64,000 nucleotides of DNA from Dysidea avara (lineage: Eukaryota > Porifera > Demospongiae > Dictyoceratida > Dysideidae): assembly GCF_963678975.1 (NCBI RefSeq), contig NC_089282.1:62001-126000 (forward strand). The letters run 5' to 3'. Positions 47,401 through 61,600 of the stretch are shown in pieces; positions within the stretch are counted from its first letter, which is position 1; each line of letters begins with the position of its first letter. Made by a program: the position numbers and the translations under genes. The notes under the pieces are model-generated. The model did not search any database. It was not told the origin of the DNA and worked only from the letters and a program-made list of their open reading frames with translations.

Positions 47401-50400
47401 ACTTACTGTTTCCCATAAAGTGCAAATTTACTAGAAAAACATGAGAACTGAGGTATAAATATTGAGCATTAATTTAAGCATAATAGGCAAAATTTTGAGC
47501 AGTGCAGCATAGCATAATAGGTAAAATAATGAGCATAATCGGCGGGTCCCTAGTCCTTTCCCTCACGATAGAACTCCTCCTCTCACAATGGAATTCCTCC
47601 CTCACAATAGAGTCCCTTCCCTCACAATAGTACTCCTCCCCTCACAATGGAGCTCCTCCCCTCACAATAGAGCCCCTCCCCTCACAATAGAGCCCCTCAT
47701 TCACCATAATTATTATTATTACAATAGAATCCTGTCTCTCACAATGGAACTATACTCCATTATAAATGTACATCACCTTGATTATTCTAACTCTTGTAGG
47801 GATTTGTAGCAACCCTGAGAGATGGATTTGGTTTCATCGAATGTGAGGATCGGAGTTGTGAAGTGTTTTTCTCCTTTAGGTAAGTTGATCTAATTTCTCT
47901 TGGAATTCTAATGACTATTGTTTTAATGTAATTGCACATTATCATGTGCTAGGCTCATTCATAATACCATATAGAGGGAAACTTTGGCGAGATTAAACTT
48001 TGGCAAATAGCAAGCTAATTGCATTTGGGGAAATAAACTTTGGTGAATTCAAGCTCAATGTTTAGGAGCTACGAATAATTGGCAGGTTAAACTTTGGCAA
48101 ATTTGTAGCAAATTATGAATTCGCCATTGTTTTCTCCCGCCAAAGTTCCCTCCATATGACATAACTATTCTATTTAGTGCTTGTCATGACGACATTAACC
48201 CACACACATTACAACTTCTTGATGAAGTTGAGTTTCAACTGGTAACTAAGGCGGGTAAGACGTCAGCTAGCAACGTCCAGCTGCTACCAGTTGGCACAAT
48301 TAGTCGTGAGGAATCAGTTACAGCTTATCAAGATGGAGTCGTGCTGAGGGCTATGAAGAGTATGGACAAGAAGGTGTGGCACATGTGCTAATCATGTGCT
48401 GATCATGTGATCATCATTTCAGGGTTACTATGAAGGTGTGATCCAGTCCAGTGCTAGTCCTGATCAACAATTACCATATTCCATTAGTAGTTTAGCTGAC
48501 CCAATGGTTGCTCTACAAGCTGGGGATGTTGTAAGTAGTGACTCACTAACCAATCGCAATCCTCACACTTGTTGATATAGGTACAGTTTAAAGTAGGACT
48601 ACTATCAGGTCAACACAGAGCTACTAGTGTTGTGTGCACACGTCAGTTTATCACAGGATTGGTTGAGAGTCTTAAGAGCAAGGAGAGGGTATGCACAGAT
48701 TGTTTTCTTGGTAACCTGGACTATTCTACTCAGTTATCCGAACCCCAATGAGTCTCAGACAATGGTAAAAGTGCTCAGATAAGTGAATTGTTCAGATAAC
48801 TGAAGCCCCATACATTTATATAGAGCTCTGTTGAAATACTCTAATAGAACAGTCATTTTCAATTTCAGATAAACGAGGGTCGGATAACTGAGGGTCTAGT
48901 ATAAGTTGTAAACCCTTCTTATTGCAAAGTGAACTGTATGCACTCCATTTCCCTTGGCCCTTTGTTACTACACACATTATACAGCCATCTTAGTGCTCTA
49001 ACAAATCACATAATTTATAACATGCCCCCTTTTTGCATCTTTGAAATGGCTATAATTATCCCTAAGCCTCACATGCAGTGTGGACACCTCTTTATAAAGG
49101 ACACTGTCTAGGTGACTGGTCCCAAATCAATGGTACTAGTAGTTTACACACCTCTTAACTAAGGACACCTCTTTATAAAGGACACTGTCTAGGTGACTGG
49201 TCCCAAATCAATGGTACTAGTAGTTTACACACCTCTTAACTAAGGACACCTCTTTATAAAGGAGGTTCCAAATTAACGGTGCAAGCATAAAAACGGTGAA
49301 AACGATCGAGATACTCTAATAGAGCAGTCAACTTGAGTCCATAATTCTAATAGAGCAGTCACTTGTTTAAAAACCCTAACAAAAATACTAATTTGGCACA
49401 CATATTTGGGAATAATTTGAGAATAATAGGTAGACTCAGAAATAAATTTGAGCATAATAGGTGAATAAAAAAAGAAGTGCCAGAAAGAATAATAGGAAGA
49501 TTTTGGAGCTTAATAGACTTAAGCCTATTTATGCACCTCTTAACTAAGGACACCTCTTTATAAAGGACACCTGGTCCCAAATCAACAGTACTAGTAGTTT
49601 ATACACCTCTTAACTGAGGACACCTCTTTATAAAGGACACCTGTCTAGGTCCCAAATCAACGGTACTAGTAGTTTATACACCTCATAACTAAGGACACCT
49701 CTTTATAAAGGACACCTGTCTAGGTCCCAAATCAACGGTACTAGTAGTTTATACACCTCATAACTAAGGACACCTCTTTATAAAGGACACCTGTCTAGGT
49801 CCCAAATCAACAGTACTAGTAGTTTATACACCTCTTAACTAAGGACACCTCTTTATAAAGGACACCTGTCTAGGTCCCAAATCAACAGTACTAGTAGTTT
49901 ATACACCTCTTAACTAAGGACACCTCTTTATAAAGGACACCTGTCTAGGTCCCAAATCAACAGTACTAGTAGTTTATACACCTCTTAACTAAGGACACCT
50001 CTTTATAGAGGACACTGTCTAGGTTCCAAATCAACGGTACTAGTAGTTTATACACCTCTTAACTAAGGCCACCTCTTTATAAAGGACACTGTCTAGGTCC
50101 CAAATCAACAGTACTAGTAGTTTATACACCTCTTAACTAAAGACACCTCTTTATAAAGGACACTGTCTAGGTCCCAAATCAACGGTACTGATAGTTTATA
50201 CACCTCTTAACTAAGGACACCTCTTTATAAAGGACACTGTCTAGGTCCCAAATCAATGGTACTAGTAGTTTATACACCTCTTAACCAAGGACACCTCTTT
50301 ATAAAGGACACTGTCTAGGTCCCAAATCAATGGTACTAGTAGTTTATACACCTCTTAACTAAGGACACCTTTTTATAAAGGATACTGTCTAGGTCCCAAA

Positions 50401-51757
50401 TCAATGGTACTAGTAGTTTATACACCTCTTAACTGAGGACACCTGTCTAGGTCCCAAATCAACAGTACTAGTAGTTTATACACCTCTTAACTAAGGACAC
50501 CTCTTTATAAAGGACACTGTCTAGGTCCCAAATCAATGGTACTAGTAGTTTATACACCTCTTAACTAAGGACACCTCTTTATAAAGGACACTGTCTAGGT
50601 TCCAAATCAACAGTACTAGTAGTTTATACACCTCTTAACTAAGGACACCTCTTTATAAAGGACACTGTCTAGGTTCCAAATCAACAGTACTAGTAGTTTA
50701 TACACCTCTTAACTAAGGACACCTCTTTATAAAGGACACCTGTCTAGGTCCCAAATCAACAGTACTAGTAGTTTATACACCTCTTAACTAAGGACACCTC
50801 TTTATAGAGGACACTGTCTAGGTTCCAAATCAACGATACTAGTAGTTTATACACCTCTTAACTAAGGCCACCTCTTTATAAAGGACACTGTCTAGGTCCC
50901 AAATCAACGGTACTAGTAGTTTATACACCTCTTAACTAAAGACACCTCTTTATAAAGGACACTGTCTAGGTCCCAAATCAACGGTACTGATAGTTTATAC
51001 ACCTCTTAACTAAGGACACCTCTTTATAAAGGACACTGTCTAGGTCCCAAATCAACGGTACTAGTAGTTTATACACCTCTTAACTAAGGACACCTCTTTA
51101 TAAAGGACACTGTCTAGGTCCCAAATCAATGGTACTAGTAGTTTATACACCTCTTAACTAAGGACACCTCTTTATAAAGGACACTGTCTAGTTCCCAAAT
51201 CAACAGTACTAGTAGTTTATACACCTCTTAACTAAGGACACCTCTTTATAAAGGACACCTCTTTATAAAGGACACCTGTCTAGGCCACAACTCTACACTA
51301 GTAGTTTACCAGTATACACCTCTTTACAGTGAGTTCCCAATGGTATCTAGTTTCACAATAAAGATAGCCTAAGGCAAGCCAATCATGTTTTGTTGCTATT
51401 TACATCACAGTATGGCTTCATCAGTTACAAAGATACAGGAGGCATGTCCCGGAGTGTTTTCTTTCACATGAGCAATGTGGAACATGGGGAAGAAGTTGCC
51501 GTTGGTGATCAAGTGAAATTCCAGCTGTCATTCAGCCAGAGAGCACAAAAACACAGTGCATCTCATGTTAGCCGACTACAAGCTGCTACCTCTAATAAAC
51601 CTGGATGGTTAGTGAGAAGAGAATCAAATGCAAATATACCAGTGGAATTTTGGTGAGCCTATAATCTTGTGTAATGTGTATTTAATGGTTTTCATGACAG
51701 CGTAATACGTCAACCACATGGCCCAGATAAGAATAGGAAGGGATTCAATTCATGATA
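44413..51757 (+). CDS. CSDE1-like: CSDE1/UNR-like multi-cold-shock-domain protein
   Basis: At least a dozen exons on the plus strand, including 44413-44530, 45158-45430, 45455-45558, 45987-46090, 46605-46723, 46774-46948, about 47800-47879, 48179-48372, 48422-48531, 48582-48688, 51410-51653 and 51706-51757. RNP-type cold-shock motifs are visible: GFGFIECEDRSCEVFFSF, and YGFISYKDTGGMSRSVFFHM near the end. The C-terminus VIRQPHGPDKN matches the conserved end of CSDE1. CSDE1 binds purine-rich RNA and controls mRNA stability and IRES translation in the cytoplasm. The N-terminal domain of vertebrate CSDE1 was not found, so upstream exons are probably missing from this model. Confidence 0.85.
46985..47720. 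repeat. About 20-bp CTCACAATGGAGCTCCTCC repeats, split by a MITE
   Basis: Irregular tandem copies in a CSDE1-like intron, interrupted by the element at 47151-47550. Confidence 0.85.
47151..47550. mobile_element. 400-bp TA-flanked MITE in a minisatellite
   Basis: GGGTCCCGCCGATTATGCT and inverse AGCATAATCGGCGGGTCCC at the ends, with TA on both sides. It contains a 68-bp inner palindrome around GATCGATATACTCTAATAGA. Confidence 0.85.
48717..48901. mobile_element. pogo/Tigger-like MITE, copy 3
   Basis: CTCAGTTATCCGAACCCCAA at the left and GGTCGGATAACTGAGGGTCT at the right, shared interior with 42288-42521. Intronic in the CSDE1-like gene. Confidence 0.7.
49078..51290. repeat. About 75-bp minisatellite in a CSDE1-like intron
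   Basis: Roughly 28 copies of a unit with ACACCTCTTTATAAAGGACA, CTGTCTAGGTCCCAAATCAA and GGTACTAGTAGTTTATACAC. It is interrupted at 49265-49530 by unrelated repeat sequence. It makes this intron 2.7 kb in a gene whose other introns are mostly 50-650 bp. Confidence 0.92.
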
Positions 51758-51901
51758 ATGTAACCATAACTGTACAAATGATACATTAATAAAATAAATT
51801 AATAATTGTACTGTTCAATTAATTGTGAGCTGCAGTTGTCATGGACACCACACCAGAGAATGCAGAAGAGGGGAATAACCTCATCTGAATATAGTCTTCA
51901 A

Positions 51902-55260
<3,359 letters not shown>

Positions 55261-55653
55261 AACTTCCAAATAAAGCACTCGGTCTGCAGCACGTGATCAA
55301 GGCGCGTTTGAGAGACCCGCAAAGAAAACCATTCAACAATCACACGTGATTTTGCAATACGCCCTTTTGAGGTGGGCTAGTGGAAGGATCACGAATAGCT
55401 GCGAAAGCAGTCCGGTTGTGATTGATTGGCAAAAGTTGGCCGTGTTTCATTTTGTTTCATTGAACCGCACAACTAGTTGATAATTTGGTAAGTGTTTAGT
55501 TGCGTATCACGGAAGCCATTTAATTTCGTTGCCTAACCACCGTATCGCTTGTAAAGAAGCATTTTTTAGTCTCTAATCATTTTACATGTGATCTGGTGTA
55601 TACAGTGCTTTGCTGTCCCATCCAGTTTCTAGTGTGAAGAGCGGGAAGGCAAG
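55261..55653. promoter_or_regulatory. Divergent promoter region of epimerase and talin genes
   Basis: 393 bp between two start codons in opposite directions. It contains several CACGTGAT-type E-boxes (55287, 55343 region) and CCGGTTGTGATTGATTGGC, a possible CCAAT-type site. A shared promoter is inferred from position only. Confidence 0.5.
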
Positions 55654-58600
55654 ATGACGACTCTGTCACTTCGTATCAGCATCGTGAAGAGCAACAATGT
55701 TAAGATGATGCAGTTTGATGAGAATGTAGTCGTGTATGACGCGATGCGCATCATCCGAGAGCGAGTTCCAGACGCGGCTCAAGGACAAGGTAAGGAAGCG
55801 GCCACGCCCCCCTGGTCATCTTGTGTTGTACTACAGCTAGCGAGTACGGGCTGTTCAAACCTGATGAAGACCCCGTGAAAGGTCGCTGGCTAGAGCAAGG
55901 AAAGACCCTGGGGTACTACCACTTTAAGAATGGAGTGAGTATAGTGGTGTATGGGTAATGAGGTGTTCAGAGTTGTGGTAGGACTTGTTGGAGTACCGTA
56001 AGAAGATGAGACCGTTACGTGTGAAGACATTGGATGGTACTCAGAAGATGATATTGGTAAGACAGTAATGTCATTTGCAGTCATTTGTCACATTATAACA
56101 TGGCATACACCAGGTTGACGACAGCCAAAATGTTGGGGAATTGATCAAGACTTGCTGTTTACGTATAGGTAAGTTTGTGATGAGCAATAATTAGGGTAGT
56201 GGGTGTGGTCATGTAGCTGTACATTCCAACAATAACTTTACCATATTTGGGCATTGTTGAATATGACTTTGGTGTGCTTTAGTAAGATGTGTTGTATAGG
56301 ATTAAGTAACCCTGAGGAGTTTTCGTTCTCCTTGGATGAAGGCAGCTCTGCTGCTGCTGCTGAACAGAAGACAAAGACTAGTACTGTTGTCAGGGACCAA
56401 AAGAAGTTGGATGCCATGAAGAAGCGTCTTCATACAGACGATGAACTGGCCTGGCTAAACCATGACAAGTCACTACGGGAACAAGGGATTGATGAAACCC
56501 AGATGCTTGTTCTAAGGTTAGTCACTAAATCACAACTAGAATGATGTTAATCTCTGAGTTAGGAAAAAGTTTCACTTCTCAGATCAGAATGTTGATCGTA
56601 ACGATCCTGTACAACTCAACCTCCTGTTTCATCAGGTTTGTTTATGTGTGTTGGTGTTACCCTTTGTTTGTCATAGTTTATGTGTGTTGGTGTGTTACTG
56701 TTACTCCTTGTGTGTCATAGTCACGTGATGCTATTATTGATGGAAGTCACCCGGCAACCAAAGATGAAGCTGTACAATTTGCAGCTCTACAGTGTCAAGT
56801 AAGTTATTAGTGTATTACATGGTAGAACTATTGTGAAGCCTGGGAGGCACATGCATGTTGTAGTATAGTGTATGTGGTGTGGTTGTAAGATGTTGCTACT
56901 AGTAATGTTATTTATATGTTGCTACTGCTGTTGTAAACATGGATATGGGACATGTACTGAATTCACACCATTTACATTGCATACTACACAAACATTCACT
57001 CTTAAGTCTACACTACACACACTATATGCACAGGCATACAAACACACTGACATGGTGCATGCGTACACACACACAGGCATGATGCATGTACACACACACA
57101 AACACACTGACACGGTGCATGTGTACACACACACAAGTTATATGGGTGTGTCCATTAGTTAGTGTCCATCCTTCCAATGTACTGTACTGGATTATTGGAC
57201 TAAAGTATTGTTTATTGCTTTTTATGGCCAGAAGTAACCATAGAAACATTTAACACAATATTTAAACTTACACGCTATCAGAGTAGTTATAATTGGAGGT
57301 AATTCATTTACTTCTATCATATATCTTCTCTATGTTGCGATCATTATTTAATTATGACCTAACCATTTTAGCATTCAGCATATTCAATTAATTCGCCAAC
57401 TCTATATTTTCTAGTATGAACAATTACTTATTAGATGATACAGTGTTATGTGTGCATAGGGAAGCAATTCTCTAACTTGACAAGATTTCACAATATTAAC
57501 TCTTTAGCTAGCTGTATGTGCCTGTATGTCTATATATGCCTCCCTGTACTAACACTGTATGTGCCTCAAACTGAAACCCTAAAACAAAGAAATGGGTAAT
57601 GTGAGATGATCTTGTGGCTAGTCACTTTTTAGTAAAATTTATGTGAGTGCAATAGTCAGTATCATCCAGTAATCAGTCCAGTAGTCAGTATCATCCAGTA
57701 GTCAGTCCAGTCCAGTAGTCAGTCCAGTCCAGTAGTTAGTATCATCCAGTAGTCAGTCCCGTCCAGTAGTCAGTATCATCCAGTAATCAGTCCAGTAGTC
57801 AGTCCAGTCCAGTAGTTAGTATCATCCAGTAGTCAGCCCCATCCAGTAGTCAGTCCCGTCCAGTAGTCAGTCCCATCCACTAGTCAGTCCCGTCCACTAG
57901 TCAGTCCCATCCACTAGTCAGTCCCATCCACTAGTCAGTCTCATCCACTAGTCAGTCCCATCCACTAGTCAGTCCCATCCACTAGTCAGTCCCATCCACT
58001 AGTCAGTCCCGTCCAGTAGTCAGTCCCATCCACTAGTCAGTCTCATCCACTAGTCAGTCTCATCCACTAGTCAGTCCCGTCCAGTAGTCAGTCTCATCCA
58101 GTAGTCAGTCCCGTCCAGTAGTCAGTCTCATCCACTAGTCAGTCCCGTCCACTAGTCAGTCCCGTCCAGTAGTCAGTCTCATCCAGTAGTCAGTCCCATC
58201 CACTAGTCAGTCCCGTCCACTAGTCAGTCCCATCCACTAGTCAGTCCCATCCACTAGTCAGTCCCGTCCAGTAGTCAGTCCCATCCACTAGTCAGTCCCA
58301 TCCACTAGTCAGTCTCATCCACTAGTCAGTCCCGTCCACTAGTCAGTCCCGTCCAGTAGTCAGTCTCATCCAGTAGTCAGTCTCATCCAGTAGTCAGTCC
58401 CATCCACTAGTCAGTCCCGTCCACTAGTCAGTCCCATCCAGTAGTCAGTCTCATCCAGTAGTCAGTCCCGTCCACTAGTCAGTCCCGTCCAGTAGTCAGT
58501 CTCATCCAGTAGTCAGTCTCATCCAGTAGTCAGTCCCATCCACTAGTCAGTCCCGTCCACTAGTCAGTCCCATCCAGTAGTCAGTCTCATCCAGTAGTCA

Positions 58601-61600
58601 GTCCCGTCCACTAGTCAGTCCCGTCCAGTAGTCAGTCTCATCCAGTAGTCAGTCCCATCCACTAGTCAGTCCCGTCCAGTAGTTAGTCTCATCCAGTAGT
58701 CAGTCCCATCCAGTAGTCAGTCCCATCCAGTAGTCAGTCCCGTCCAGTAGTCAGTCCCATCCACTAGTCAGTCCCGTCCAGTAGTCAGTATCATCCACTA
58801 GTCAGTCCCGTCCAGTAGTCAGTCCCATCCACTAGTCAGTCTCATCCAGTAGTCAGTATCATCCAGTAGTCAGTCTCATCCAGTAGTCAGTCCCATCCAG
58901 TAGTCAGTCTCATCCACTAGTCAGTCCCGTCCAGTAGTCAGTATCATCCACTAGTCAGTCCCGTCCAGTAGTCAGTCCCATCCACTAGTCAGTCTCATCC
59001 AGTAGTCAGTCCCATCCAGTAGTCAGTCTCATCCAGTAGTCAGTCCCATCCAGTAGTCAGTCTCATCCAGTAGTCAGTCCCATCCAGTAGTCAGTCTCAT
59101 CCACTAGTCAGTCCCGTCCAGTAGTCAGTATCATCCACTAGTCAGTCCCGTCCAGTAGTCAGTCCCATCCACTAGTCAGTCTCATCCAGTAGTCAGTCCC
59201 ATCCACTAGTCAGTCTCATCCAGTAGTCAGTCCCATCCAGTAGTCAGTCTCATCCAGTAGTCAGTCCCATCCAGTAGTCAGTATCATCCAGTAGTCAGTC
59301 CCATCCAGTAGTCAGTCTCATCCAGTAGTCAGTCCCGTCCAGTAGTTAGTCTCATCCAGTAGTCAGTCCCATCCAGTAGTTAGTCTCATCCAGTAGTCAG
59401 TCCCATCCAGTAGTTAGTCTCATCCAGTAGTCAGTCCCATCCAGTAGTCAGTCTCATCCAGTAGTCAGTCCCATCCAGTAGTCAGTCTCATCCAGTAGTC
59501 AGTCCCATCCAGTAGTCAGTCTCATCCAGTAGTCAGTCCCATCCAGTAGTCAGTATCATCCAGTAGTCAGTCCCATCCAGTAGTCAGTCTCATCCAGTAG
59601 TCAGTCCCGTCCAGTAGTTAGTCTCATCCAGTAGTCAGTCCCGTCCACTAGTCAGTCCCGTCCAGTGGTCAGTCCCGTCCAGTAGCGAGTCCCTTCCAGT
59701 AGTCAGTCTCGTCCAGTAGTCAGTCTCATTCAGTAGTCAATTCCGTCCAGTAGTCAGTCCTGTCCACTAGTCAGTCCCATCCGGTGGTCAGTCTCATCCA
59801 GTAGTCCACTTCAGTCCTCCCACACACTTAACTACTGCATATACTTTTATTGTACTTTGCGTGGGAGGATCTAAATGCCTCCGTTTGCTGTACTTTTCAT
59901 ATTGCATCAGTTAGCTGCATAACTGTGCAAGCCATAAAGTACAGTTGTGCAGATAAATGGGAGAATACAGTACAGTACAATTATGCAGTGCAGTTATGTA
60001 AGGAATGTTATGAAAACAACCCCCACTCTGACAGCACGATTATAAATCACTAAAACTAGCCAGTAATCCTATCAGTTGGTTCTACAAGTAAGAAATAGAC
60101 ATTTACTGATAGCCCACACAGATAGCACGATGGATCACGTGCTTGGCACTGTCAAACGCTATAACTACCCAACACTAAACATTAATCCTACCAGTTCGTT
60201 TCTACGACTAGCAAATAGATCATATGTAGTGTTGCACTGATGGCCGGTTGAATTATCGGTAATAGCCAATATTAGCTAATTTTGTAAGTATCGGTATCGA
60301 CTATGAAGCGGAAATAATTTGCCGATTAACTGAAACCCACAATCAATCATTAATGATGGCAATGAACAGGTGAAAGTAAATGAAGCAGTGAATGCAGCAG
60401 TAAATGGTTTATTGTAACCATTTTGTAACTGATAAGGCTTGTTTGTCTGTGAAAAGTATGGCTATAGCAGGCTGTGTATATTTATCGGTTACCCACGCAA
60501 TTAGTCGATCACTTATTGTGAAGTGTCTGTAATCCCAATAAAAATACTGAGGAGCTGGCTTAGGTGTTTTATAACTACCTGGCTTCCTTTTCCATGAAAG
60601 GGGTTAGTGACAAAACTGTAGCAAACATTGTAATGTCAGCCGCCAACGCTTTTGATTACATTATCATTACAAATGCAGTTTACACACATAAAGTTTAGGT
60701 GATTTTCTGCTATTCCTCCACTGTCTAAGAATTGAAGAATATTGGTTAGTATCAGCATAATATCTGTTACAGTAATAGGCAAATAATCGGTATCGGTAAA
60801 TGTGAAAAATTGCATATCAGTGCAACACTGATTATATGACAACTTACTGACAGTCTGATCTGATGCAATTTGGATACTCAAGACAATCACTTGGAGCAAG
60901 ACAACCAGGAAGTACAATAAAACACTTAAAGCACTTCCTATGGTATACAGCACTTGTGGGGTGTCTCAAGGCAAATACAGCACTACGCTTTGCTTCGTGC
61001 TTTATTAGCCCTCAACACGCCTGTATTTTCCGTACACACTCATGACGGTGCTTTAACTATAATGCATTGTACTGTTTGTATTTCTCATTAGGTACAGTTT
61101 GGCAATCACAATGAGGCTAAGCACAAACCAGGATTTTTAGAGTGAGTAGTAGTTTAGGGCTTGTATTAATATAAGTATATGTTAAAGCATAGCCTTGCTC
61201 GTGCTATATGAAAAATAAAGTACTCGGCCGTGCGCCTCGTACTTTATTTTTCATATAGCACTCGCGGCTATGCTTTAAATGATTTATGGAACTTTCTAGT
61301 CGTGTAGCTTCACCATACACTAGGACTCGCAATTAACAAGCGTTGCACGAACTATTAGCAGCCTGAACGCACACAAACTAGTTTAACAAAGTAACTCACA
61401 CGTATTTCACCATAGTTTGGCATAGTAGACGTTCATTGCGTCTTTTGGCAGGTTTTGCTCGCAACCCACAATCGATTCTATTGTGAGTCACATGGTGAAA
61501 TATTTCCGTGATATCTCCAGGACTTGTCTGTTTACATTAACAAACGTAATAGCAACGTTACCTTCTCCCACCCATCATCGAAGCATTTAGGTATGTCTAT

